A DNA stretch of 64,000 bases, from contig NZ_JMKY01000005.1 of assembly GCF_000686585.1 (NCBI RefSeq), forward strand, positions 1-64,000, read 5' to 3'. Shown here one piece after another: positions 1 through 8,626 of this stretch; position 1 is the first letter of the stretch, and each line of letters opens with the position of its first letter. This stretch comes from Mycoplasmopsis lipofaciens ATCC 35015. GTDB lineage: Bacteria; Bacillota_I; Bacilli_A; Mycoplasmatales; Metamycoplasmataceae. The notes under the pieces were generated by a model that worked only from the letters and a program-made list of their open reading frames with translations, was not told the DNA's origin and searched no databases. A program made the translations under genes and the position numbers.

Positions 1-299
1 GCATCATAGTTTTCGCCGATAATCAATGTATTTTGATCTTCAACATTTGCAAGGTTATCATTAAAACTTAATTTTTCATCTTTTTTTAGTAAAACAACTT
101 GCTTTGAATTTACTTCGGGAGCAATATCAAAAACAAATCCCGTTTTTACTCTTCTCAATAATAGTTGATACACTGATTGCAAATCTTCGTCATCAACTTT
201 ATTTAATATTTTTTTAGCTAATTCTTTTTGATCTTTGTTAAATTCAACATCTTGAACTAGGTCAAGTTTAGCTAAATATGTTTCTTTTAATTTACTCAT
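1..299 (-). CDS. mod: Type III restriction-modification methylase (Mod), N-terminal part
   Basis: The gene runs off the left edge; about the first 99 residues are present. It starts with ATG at 299 behind an AAGGAG site. The visible N-terminus (helical, with LLRRVKTGFVFD) ends in NTLIIGENYDA, which matches the entry to the FxGxG/SAM-binding region of type III Mod (beta-class N6-adenine) methylases, usually written as LxxxGDNYxAL in relatives. Known role of the family: methylates adenine in an asymmetric site and gives specificity to the Res nuclease. The catalytic DPPY motif lies outside the window, so activity cannot be judged. No homopolymer or tandem repeat that could switch the frame is seen in the part present. 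A promoter-like TATAAAAT lies upstream near 330-340 on the minus strand. Confidence 0.72.
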   Translation of the reverse strand, partial: MSKLKETYLAKLDLVQDVEFNKDQKELAKKILNKVDDEDLQSVYQLLLRRVKTGFVFDIAPEVNSKQVVLLKKDEKLSFNDNLANVEDQNTLIIGENYD

Positions 300-379
300 T
301 ATTTCTCCTTATAATTTTGAATATACTAATATTTTATAATATTAGAAAATATTTGGAGATATTCAATTGTTTTTATTCA

Positions 380-982
380 TTAATTCTTATCAAATTTGTT
401 AAGTAACATTCCTGTGCCTTTCAATCATAAATGTTTATCAATTTTTTTATATGTGTTATTTGGAAATTTGCTTTTTATATATTTGTCAAATTGATCTTTA
501 AAACAACAATAATTGTTCAAATTATTTGCCTTTATATTATCATTATTATGTTTAATTATTGTTAATAATATACTGTGAATAATAGAATCTTTTATTGGAT
601 ATTTATCAGGTTGATGTCATGAACAATATTTGCTTGCAAACGATAAACAATTTATTGTTTTATTTTCATTTATTTTTAAACTAGCAATTTTATTAACTAA
701 ACAGGTGTTTCCTAATTTGAGATCTTTATCAATATTTAAAGATTCAATATATTTAGCCATTTTATAGTGATTTTTTAAATGAGTATTATACAAGGCATCT
801 AGAGTAATGACTTTTACAAATATTTCATTAAAATTTGTATTATTTTTATATTTGTTTTGAAATAAATCTCGAAGGAAAGATTCTTCAGAAACAAGATTTT
901 CTCTTTTTTCTCATTCGTTTAAACTTTTTATCAATTCTTTTTCATTTAGTCACTCTTTTATATCTTCAATTTTAAATTTCAT
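380..982 (-). CDS. Hypothetical protein upstream of type III mod
   Basis: 200 codons with three to four UGA tryptophans, starting at ATG 982 behind AAAGGA. The protein is soluble, rich in Lys and Asn, with no signal peptide or membrane segment. A middle segment, residues about 110-125, reads FASKYCSWHQPDKYPIKDS. I do not recognise the family with certainty, but this pattern of FASK, W/FH, P and D resembles conserved blocks seen in unnamed proteins of defence or restriction neighbourhoods. It lies 80 bp upstream of mod on the same strand, with a promoter-like stretch between, so it may be part of the restriction locus or only a neighbour. Function not assigned. Confidence 0.75.
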
Positions 983-1040
983 ATTTGTTCCTTTAAGTTT
1001 TTTTATTAAATAAATTTTAATTGATTACTTTTTTACAATT

Positions 1041-1072
1041 AAAAAAATAAAAAACTCTTGCCGAAGCAAGAG
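1041..1072 (-). terminator. Intrinsic terminator of rnpB
   Basis: On the minus strand a 7-bp stem CTCTTGC/GCAAGAG with a TTCG loop is followed by TTTTTTATTTTTTT. It ends the RNase P RNA transcript. Confidence 0.85.
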
Positions 1073-1352
1073 TAGCATCTATAAGCCACGTTTTGTACCT
1101 TAACGGTGCCAACAATTTATCTAATTGGTAAAACCAATTCTTTTCCTTTGATTCAATTCTCTTAGAAAAGTTCCCCTACCAAAATTTGGGTTTCTAGCTC
1201 ATGGAGTTTACCGCGTTTCACAATTCTCGTCTCTGTGGCACTAGTCGTCTAAGCCTAGGTTTATTGGACCTAGCATGAACACTACAAGCATCGCAGCTTG
1301 TGCTAGCGTGGACTTTCCTCTACTTAAAAAAGCAGCTGTTGGCCAATGCGTA
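1055..1352 (-). ncRNA. rnpB: RNase P RNA (M1 RNA)
   Basis: The RNA component of RNase P, which cuts the 5' leader from tRNA precursors. Signature blocks on the minus strand, in order: GAGGAAAGTCC near 1310-1320 (start of the P4 core), CACAGAGACGAGA near 1225-1240, GTGAAACGCGGTAAACTCC near 1200-1220, GGGGAACTTTTC near 1160-1170 and the 3' core AACGTGGCTTATAGATGC near 1075-1095. The relatively GC-rich block stands out from its AT-rich surroundings. Ends are approximate: the 5' end is set from a -10 box at 1358-1363 and the 3' end from the terminator hairpin. The architecture is that of the type B RNA of Firmicutes and mollicutes. Confidence 0.95.
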
Positions 1353-1357
1353 AGAAT

Positions 1358-1363
1358 ATTATA
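1358..1363 (-). promoter_or_regulatory. -10 box of rnpB
   Basis: Perfect TATAAT on the minus strand, about 7 nt upstream of the start of the RNase P RNA and only about 12 bp after the holA stop codon, so rnpB has its own promoter. Confidence 0.65.
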
Positions 1364-1374
1364 CATTCATTTTT

Positions 1375-2337
1375 TTAAATAAAAAATTTTATTAAAAATC
1401 TTTCAAAACCTATTTTGGGATTTATTTTACCTTCTTTAATTTCTTCGTCCAATAATGCTAAGGATAAAATAATTTGTTTAATTTTATTTATGCCATATTT
1501 ATTCAATAAATAACTTACTTTTTTTACTCTAAATTCATGAATTTTCAATTCTTTTGAAATTTCAAATAAGCTTTTGTTAATCATTTTATATCCATAAATT
1601 TGATTAGCTAATATAAATATTTGAGATGTTTGCGCAATTAAAATGCTTATATCAACTCCCTCAATGCTTTTTTCTTTATATTTTCTTCAAATGGTATTTA
1701 AATCATTAGATTCAAAACTATTTGAAAAACCAAAAACATCTTCTGTATAAATATCACTAACACTCTCTTCAACCATTTTTTCATTTATTTGTTTGTTTTG
1801 GTTTAATAATTTATTTATTTCTATATTAATTAAATATAAGTCATTAGGCACTTTGCGACTAAGTAACAGCGCAGCTTGTTGAGTAATAGAACCACCATTT
1901 TTTTTAGCTAAGACACATATTTCATTAACCAAATCATTAGCACTTATGCTTTTGGTTTCTACTGATATAACTTTATTTGCAACTTCTTTAAATAAAAAAT
2001 TAGTTAATTCATTTTTGACAATTTTATTTTTATTAATAAGATCTTGATTAACAAATACAATTGTATCTTTGGTATTATTTTGGAGATATTTAATCAAAAT
2101 ATTTATGTTACCTTTATCATCTTTTGATATTTGTTTTTCAAAAAAAGGCAAATCATAAATTATTATTATTCTTTCAGAACTAAATAAATCATTAGCCATA
2201 ACAATATCTAATAATTGCATTATTTCATTGTTGTCATCATAATAAAAAGTTACTAATTTTTTATTAGCATTTTTGTTAATTATTTCGTTGATTTTTTGTT
2301 TAATAAAATATTTTTCACTACCATAAATAAAATACAT
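1375..2337 (-). CDS. holA: DNA polymerase III subunit delta
   Basis: 320 aa with a UGA tryptophan near residue 217 (1684-1686). The N-terminus MYFIYGSEKYFIKQKINEI and the block around LFSSERIIIIYDLPFFE are typical of HolA, the clamp-loader subunit that opens the beta sliding clamp. The middle LLSRKVPNDLYLINIEINKL corresponds to the delta segment between the degenerate AAA+ module and the C-terminal collar domain. Length is close to the 320-340 aa usual in mollicutes. It starts 14 nt after the whiA stop with no clear Shine-Dalgarno site, so translation may be coupled to whiA. Confidence 0.85.
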
Positions 2338-2351
2338 ATTTTTATTATAAA

Positions 2352-3188
2352 TTACTTTTTGTTTTCTTTATCTTTTAAAACAATTTTATTTAATTTCATA
2401 AGTCAATGATTTAAACCACTTTTAGTTATGTTTATATTATTTTGTTTTAATATTTCAACATACTGATCTAAGGTTTCTGGTTCAGAGGTTTGCATAATTT
2501 TAAAGAAGGTTATTTGACTTTCATTAAATGCATTCAATAAATTATTTTGATAAATATATTCAATGTTTTTAATATGCTTATTATAAGCGTTTGTTACTTT
2601 TTTAATGTTAGCTATGTCAATATTATTTATTCTATTTAATGAATTGTCGAAGTCTCTTTGAATTGATTTATCTTCAAAAATAAATAAACTATCAATAGCA
2701 ATAATGGCCTTTAAAAAATCTGCAATTTTTTCATGTTTTTTAATATATGCAACATATTTATTTTTATGTTTTAATTTATTAAAACCAAAATGATATTCAT
2801 TTAATTTGTTAATAAAAATATCAATAAAATGTTCGTAATTACTACTGATTTCAAGATGATAACTACTTTTATTTAAACTGCTTATACTTCCTGAACCTAC
2901 GAAAAAGCCAGCAAAAAACATAGAAGGATTTGAGAATTGTTCTTTTAAATTAATATCATTTTTTTGAATATATAAAATGCAAGTTCGATTTTGTATGTAT
3001 TCAATCTCATTAAAAGCTAGGTATTTAATAATTGTGTCAAATATTAAATTATCTTTTATTATTAATTTAATGTTATTTTTTAATAAATATCCCTTAGCAA
3101 AAATAAAACCACGTAGAAATTCCATAGTTTCATTCTTATTCTTTTTTCTTTCTATAATTTCTCGTTTTATTTGTTGGCTAAAATTCAT
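2352..3188 (-). CDS. whiA: DNA-binding protein WhiA
   Basis: 278 aa; the last 18 residues follow a UGA codon in SGLNHWLMKLNKI, the conserved end of the C-terminal helix-turn-helix of WhiA (SGLxHRLRK in relatives). The N-terminal half carries the LAGLIDADG-like fold: KREIIERK, MEFLRGFIFAKGYL and the block FAGFFVGSGSIS, where bacterial WhiA usually has a GCG-S motif. Known role: a DNA-binding protein tied to chromosome segregation and division in Firmicutes and to sporulation genes in actinobacteria; in M. gallisepticum it controls ribosomal genes. Head of a whiA-holA operon. The start at 3188 has AAAGAAAGA upstream. Confidence 0.88.
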
Positions 3189-3328
3189 GTTGGTCTTTCT
3201 TTATTTTTATCTATTTTATTGTTTACAATTTTTTTAGAGTATTGAAATCTTTTAACTTAAATCACTATTAATTTCAATTTAATATTTTGTATAATTTAAA
3301 ATTACTATTATTTTATATTTAACTATTA

Positions 3329-3334
3329 TATAAT
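3329..3334 (+). promoter_or_regulatory. -10 box of the cdaM-mgtE operon
   Basis: TATAAT 31 bp before the first ATG, in the 176-bp AT-rich gap between divergent whiA and the operon. No clear -35 is visible. A second TATAAT lies near 3290. Confidence 0.5.
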
Positions 3335-3364
3335 TATACATATTTAATATTAATGAGGTGAAAA

Positions 3365-3661
3365 ATGGCACAAGGAATTGATAGAGATCCTGTTCAATGT
3401 GAATTAAGAATTCAAAAAAGAAGAGAATTTTTAATTCAACAATATGAAGAAAATAAACAAGAATTACTAAATCCAGCTTTGATAGTTGAAGAACAACCAA
3501 TTACTGGAGAATGTCAGGAATTAATGTGTTTATTAAAACCAGAAAATAAAGAGCAAAATAAAAGTAAAATTGTTACTAAAATTTTATTGATGACAATAAG
3601 TGTATTAATTATTGTTGGAGCAACTTTATTGGCTATTTTAATAGGGAAAATGGGAAATTAA
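3365..3661 (+). CDS. Small single-pass membrane protein upstream of CdaM
   Basis: 98 aa, start chosen for the GAGGTG site 6 nt upstream. Residues 1-65 are charged and presumably cytosolic, with a helical segment rich in Arg, Lys and Glu (ELRIQKRREFLIQQYEENKQ). Residues 70-95 form one hydrophobic helix followed by only GKMGN, so this is an N-in tail-anchored or single-pass protein. No known domain recognised. It ends 1 nt before the ATG of the di-adenylate cyclase and so is very likely co-translated with it. Firmicutes pair CdaA with CdaR; this protein has the wrong topology for CdaR but holds a similar position. Role unknown. Confidence 0.8.
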   Translation: MAQGIDRDPVQCELRIQKRREFLIQQYEENKQELLNPALIVEEQPITGECQELMCLLKPENKEQNKSKIVTKILLMTISVLIIVGATLLAILIGKMGN

Positions 3662-3662
3662 T

Positions 3663-4241
3663 ATGAAAGTAGTTGTTGTTTTATTATCAATAATTTTATC
3701 TTTAGTAGTTTTAATTCTATTAATTGTAACCACTCCATATATTTTGAATAAAGTAAAGAATAAAATTTTAAAAAACCAATACAACAAATTAGGCAGAAGT
3801 AGTCAAATTCGTTTAATTAATCAACTTCGTGAAGCTGTGGAATATTTATCGAAAAATAAAGTAGGAGCATTAATCACTATTGAAAATAACGATAATATTG
3901 AAAGTTTAAGAACAGACGGTGTTATTCTAAATGCCAATATTTCTTCAAGTTTATTAATTTCAATTTTTAATAAATATTCACCCCTACATGATGGTGCAGT
4001 AATTATTAGAGATAATAAAATTTATTATGCATCTACTTTTTATAAGATTACTAAAAAATCAATCGATAACCAATATGGTGCACGACATAGAGCAGCAATG
4101 GGAATTAGCGAGTTATGTGACGCAACCACAATAATTGTAAGTGAAGAAACCGGTAATGTTAAATTTGTTAAAAATGGTACTTTTTATAATATTAGATTGG
4201 ATCAATTCCAAGAACAATTAATTAAATACTTAAAGGATTAA
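3663..4241 (+). CDS. cdaM: Di-adenylate cyclase, CdaM type
   Basis: 192 aa. Residues 3-26 are one membrane helix, unlike CdaA with three; this matches CdaM, the form known in Mycoplasma pneumoniae. The DAC domain follows: HDGAVII at residues 109-115 and GARHRAAMGISE at about 139-150, the two motifs that bind ATP and metal. The expected reaction is 2 ATP to c-di-AMP plus 2 pyrophosphate. Second gene of a three-gene operon, 1 nt after the small membrane protein and 1 nt before mgtE. c-di-AMP controls potassium uptake through KtrA in Firmicutes; ktrA is at 27311 in this window. Confidence 0.92.
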   Translation: MKVVVVLLSIILSLVVLILLIVTTPYILNKVKNKILKNQYNKLGRSSQIRLINQLREAVEYLSKNKVGALITIENNDNIESLRTDGVILNANISSSLLISIFNKYSPLHDGAVIIRDNKIYYASTFYKITKKSIDNQYGARHRAAMGISELCDATTIIVSEETGNVKFVKNGTFYNIRLDQFQEQLIKYLKD

Positions 4242-4242
4242 A

Positions 4243-5673
4243 ATGATAGAAGAACAAGAAAAATTATTAAATAAGAATATTGTTAACATAGTTAAAAATA
4301 AAGATATAAATCAAGCACGCCTTTTACTAGATGAGCAACCTAATGCTGATATTGCTGCAATTGTTAATGATTTAACAACAGAAGAACAAATAACATTTTT
4401 ACGTTTATTAAAAACAAGTGATGCAGCTGAAATATTTAGTTATTTAGATGATGAAATTCAAATAAAATTAGCACAAAGTTTTACTGAAGAATGAGGAATG
4501 AAATTGCTTCAAGAATTACAAAGTGATGAATTAGTTGATGTTTTAGAAGAATTGCCTGCTAATGTTACAAGTAAAATTTTAGCATATACTCCTCATGAAA
4601 AACGAGCGACATTAAATAGATTATTACACTATGATGAAAATCAAGTGGGTTCAATAATGAGTATTGACATTTCAAGTATTTCAAATTCATATACTTGTGA
4701 ACAAGCTTTACATAAAATTCGTCGTGATTACAAAAAGAGAAATGCAGAATTAGTACATTATTATTATGTTGTTAATGAAACACAAAAGCTTTTAGGCGTT
4801 TTAACTTTGGAAGAAATTATTTTTGCTAATCCACAAGATAAAATTGATGACATTTATTCACCTGTTGCATCAATTAAAGCAAGTGATAAAAAGGAAGAAG
4901 CAGCACAATTATTTAGCGAACACGATATGTCTGTTTTACCTGTTACAAACAATGAAAAAAGACTTATAGGTATGATAACAAGTGATGAAGTTATTGATGT
5001 TATACAAGAAGAGACAACAGAAGATTTATATAAAATGGCTGGTATTAATGCAGATAAAGCAAATGAGCACGAATATATAAAAACACCATGATATAAACTT
5101 GTTCGTTTTCGTTTAGTTTGATTAGTACTTTTATTCTTATTTGCAACGTTGACACAAATAATAATTCATGCGTCATTAAGTGCAGTAATGACAAAAGTTG
5201 CTGAAACAGCATCACTAGTTATTGCATTTGCAGCAATTATTCCGGTTATTAATAATACAACCAGCAATAGTGGATTACAAAGTAATATAACTGTTTCACG
5301 AGCATTAAGTTTAAATGAGATAGAAAAAGAAAATTATTTAAAAGTTATTGGTAAGGAAACACTTGTTGGTTTTGCATTAGGTTTAATTTTAGCAATTTTA
5401 AATGTAGCACGTCTAGGAATTTATTTTTCAATAACTAAGGATTTACTAGGTTCAAATGCAATGCAATATTGAGCAATTATTATTTCTACATCAGTAGCGT
5501 TATTGATTGCTTTAACATTATCAAAAACTTTTGGAGCATTATTTCCAATCATATGAGCAACATTTAAAAAAGATCCTTTATCAATTTCTGTTTTAACAAT
5601 TAATACGATTATAGATATTATTTCATCTTCATTGTTATTTGGTTTCACTTTCTTAGTAATTCAAATAATTTAA
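4243..5673 (+). CDS. mgtE: Magnesium transporter MgtE
   Basis: 476 aa with UGA tryptophans. Order of domains: an N-terminal superhelical MgtE_N domain (residues about 20-125, with DELVDVLEELPANVTSKIL), a CBS pair (about 140-260, with GVLTLEEIIFANP, MSVLPVTNNEKRLIGMITSDEVIDVI) and a C-terminal region of five membrane helices from about 283. In the last helices NTTSNSGLQSN and KKDPLSISVLTI fit the conserved membrane core; the Asp-Pro corresponds to the pore-lining DP of MgtE. It imports Mg2+ along its gradient and the cytosolic domains close the pore at high Mg2+. Last gene of the cdaM operon. Confidence 0.93.
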
Positions 5674-5680
5674 TTATTAT

Positions 5681-5703
5681 AAAGCACCATTAGGTGTTTT
5701 TTA
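5681..5703 (+). terminator. Terminator after mgtE
   Basis: Stem AAAGCACC/GGTGTTTT with an ATTA loop and a T run. Confidence 0.7.
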
Positions 5704-5756
5704 TATAAACTTATTTGGCAGTTTTTTAAATATATGTTAAAATTTTTTTGCCTATT

Positions 5757-5841
5757 GCCCGAGTGGTGAAATTGGCAGACACGCTAGACTAAGGATCTAG
5801 TGGAGAAATCCATGCAGGTTCAAGTCCTGTCTCGGGCACCA
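5757..5841 (+). tRNA. tRNA-Leu, anticodon AAG
   Basis: 85 nt with encoded CCA. Acceptor GCCCGAG/CTCGGGC with discriminator A, D arm GTGAAATTGGCAGAC, anticodon stem CTAGA/TCTAG with loop CTAAGGA, a long class II variable arm and T arm AGGTTCAAGTCCTG. The loop gives C32 U33 A34 A35 G36, so the anticodon is AAG and reads CUN leucine codons. Most bacteria use UAG or GAG here. It stands alone between mgtE and lepA. Confidence 0.95.
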
Positions 5842-5846
5842 AATAC

Positions 5847-5874
5847 AAAAAAACTAGTGAAAAACTAGTTTTTT
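5847..5874. terminator. Bidirectional terminator between tRNA-Leu and lepA
   Basis: Perfect 10-bp stem AAAAAACTAG/CTAGTTTTTT with an 8-nt loop. It gives a T run on both strands and so serves the tRNA (plus) and lepA (minus). Confidence 0.85.
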
Positions 5875-5875
5875 G

Positions 5876-7672
5876 TTATTTTTTATCTATATTAGTTTTA
5901 AGTATATTTAAAAAAGCTTCTTGTGGTACTTCAACACGACCCAACATTTTCATTTTCTTTTTTCCTGCTTTTTGTTTTTCTAATAATTTTTTATATCTCG
6001 AAACATCAGCAGCATGAAGTTTAGATGTTACATCCTTACGATATGCTTTAATTGTTTCACGTGCAATTATTTTGCTTCCAATTGTTGCCTGAACTGGAAC
6101 TTCAAATTGTTGTCTTGGAATACTTTCTTTTAATCTAACACATAAATCTCTTGCTCTAGGATAAGCATTATCACGATGACAAATAATTGAAAATGCATCA
6201 ATTTTATCACCATTTAACAAAATATCAACTTTAACTAAATCACTTATTTTATAGCCAATAACATCATATTCGAATGAAGCGTAACCTTTTGTAGAACTTT
6301 TTAATCTATCAAAAAAATCTAAGACAATTTCAGCTAACGGCATTTCGTAAACTATTTTAGCTCTATTTGCATCAATATATTGCAGATCTTTATAAATACC
6401 ACGTTTATTTTGACATAATTCCATAACATTACCTATATATTCATTAGGTACTAAAATAGTTGCTTCAATATAAGGTTCTTCAATATGCTCAATAAACGTT
6501 CTATCAGGTAACAATGATGGATTAGAAACTAATTCAACTTCTTTATTAGTTCTAAATACTTTATATTCTACACTTGGACTAGTAGCAATTATTCCAATAT
6601 GGTATTCTCGGTTTAATCTTTCTTGCAATATTTCCATGTGTAACATGCCTAAAAAGCCAACTCTAAAACCAAAACCCAATGCTTTTGATGTTTCTTGTTC
6701 TCAAGTTATTGAACTATCACTTAATGAAATTTTTTCAAGGCTTTCTTTTAATTCCATATAATCTCTAGTATCGACTGGATAAAATCCAGTAAAAACTACA
6801 GGTTGCTTTTTCTTGTAGCCAGCTAATGGTTTATCAGCAGGATTGTTCACTAAAGTAATTGTATCTCCAACATTAACTTCTTTTGCGTCCCTAATTGTTG
6901 CTGCAACTCAACCAACTTCTCCAGCTTCGAGATATTGTTTCTTTGTTTCTTTAGGATTTTTAACTCCTAATTCGCTAACAAAAAATTTTTTATTACTTGC
7001 CATGAATTTAAATTCATCATTTACTGCGAGTTTACCTTCGAAAATTCTAATTAACATGATAACTCCACGATATTCGTCAAAATATGAATCAAAAATTAAA
7101 GCTTTTAATGGTTTTGTATCATCAGCATTAGTTGGACTAGGAATATATTTTTCAATGGCTTCCAAAACTTCTTCACAATTTAACCCTGTTTTAGCGCTAA
7201 TACATACTGCATTGTCTGTTGGTAGTCCTATAACCTCTTCAATTTCTTTTTTAGTCATTTCAATATCTGCTGAAGGCAAGTCAATTTTATTAATTATAGG
7301 AATGATAGTTAAATTATTTTCTAAAGCTAAATACACGTTAGCTAAGGTTTGTGCTTCAATACCTTGTGTCGCATCTACTAATAATAGTGCTCCTTCGCTC
7401 GCCGCAAGCGAACGAGAAACTTCATAAGTAAAATCAACGTGTCCAGGTGTATCAATCAAATGAAAAATATAATCTTTATATTTAATCTGTACAGCATTTA
7501 ATTTTATTGTAATTCCTCTTTCACGTTCTAGGTCCATTTGATCTAAAAATTGATCATCCATATCATGTTGATTTACTGTGTTAGTTAATTCTAAAATACG
7601 ATCTGCTAATGTGCTTTTACCATGATCAATATGAGCTATTATTGAAAAATTCCTAATCTTATTTTTTTTCAT
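5876..7672 (-). CDS. lepA: Elongation factor 4 (LepA)
   Basis: 598 aa, the normal LepA length. GTPase G1 AHIDHGKST at residues 13-21, G3 DTPGHVDF near 77-84, G4 NKID near 131-134 and G5 SAKTG. The C-terminal LepA-specific domain is seen in [26 protein letters not shown]-like [13 protein letters not shown] and the Lys-rich tail [26 protein letters not shown]. It is a ribosome-binding GTPase that promotes back-translocation or late initiation steps. Start at ATG 7672 with AAGGAA upstream; divergent promoter region shared with the kinase at 7779. Confidence 0.97.
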
Positions 7673-7778
7673 AAATTATTCCTTATCTAAAATGTGTATA
7701 TATTTTATAATTTTATAATATTTATATATATAATCAAACGAAAGTAAGTAAATATTTATTAAGAAATGAGGTAAAGAT

Positions 7779-8513
7779 ATGAAAGAAATGATTAAAATTG
7801 GAATGACTAATGTTTCATATAAAGAAGATGGAGAATTTGTTCAAGAACAAATTTATACAGGGTTTAATCATAAAATTGATTATGAACTTTTAAAAAATTT
7901 TTCTTTTGTTCCAAAATTAATAAGTAATAAAGATGATATTTTAAAATGAGAATATGTTAACGGTAAACAACCTGAAATGAATGATGAAAATATTTTAAAA
8001 GTTGCAAGACATTTAAAAGTACTTCATAATTCAAATTTGCCTTTTCCAAGTAGTAACCATGCTGCAAGAGTTAAAAAATATCGTAGTATTTTAAAAGAAA
8101 AAAATATTAATATTGAAGTTTTAAATGAATTTTATCGTTCTATAAATTTAACATTAAGTAAGATGGATAAAACAACTCCGCTTCATAATGATTTGTGACC
8201 ATGAAATATGATTGAAAATCAAAATGGAAAAATATTTTTTATTGATTGAGAATATGCAACTCTAGGTGATAAACACTTTGATTTAGCCTATTTTATCGAA
8301 AGTTCACAAATGACAAACGAACAACAAAAATTGTTTTTAAATGAATATGGAGAATACAATGCAATTTATTTGCTAAAGCATCGCATTTTAGTGAATTATT
8401 TAGTTATTTTGTGAGTGAATGCACAAGAGAAAATTCATTTTTCATATAAACCGTTTAGTGACAAAATTTATCAATTAAATAAAGAATTAGAAGAATTATT
8501 AAAAACTATATAA
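7779..8513 (+). CDS. Choline/ethanolamine kinase-like (LicA/APH family) phosphotransferase
   Basis: 244 aa with several UGA tryptophans. The kinase signature is clear: catalytic loop LHNDLWPWNM at residues 135-144 (D138 as the catalytic base, N143 for metal) and the metal site FIDWEYATLGDKHFDLAYF with D156. The N-terminal ATP lobe is short and lacks a clear glycine loop, as in small LicA and thiamine-kinase relatives. The substrate could be choline, ethanolamine or another small alcohol, for use in phospholipid or glycolipid head groups; the sequence does not decide. Own promoter, GAGG site 9 nt before ATG, terminator directly after. Confidence 0.78.
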
Positions 8514-8521
8514 ATTAAAAT

Positions 8522-8546
8522 AATGATTTTAAATCATTGTTTTTTT
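8522..8546 (+). terminator. Terminator after the LicA-like kinase
   Basis: Stem AATGATT/AATCATT with a TTA loop followed by a T run. Confidence 0.7.
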
Positions 8547-8626
8547 GTTTTTATTACTAAAACCTTAATATTAATAATATAAAATAATAATGTAAATTTT
8601 AAGAAATAGTTATTTAAGGAGAGAGT

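Noticed and set aside
6843-7427. Plus-strand open frame opposite lepA
   Set aside because: Shadow of the conserved lepA coding sequence, no ribosome site, low-complexity Ser/Leu protein.
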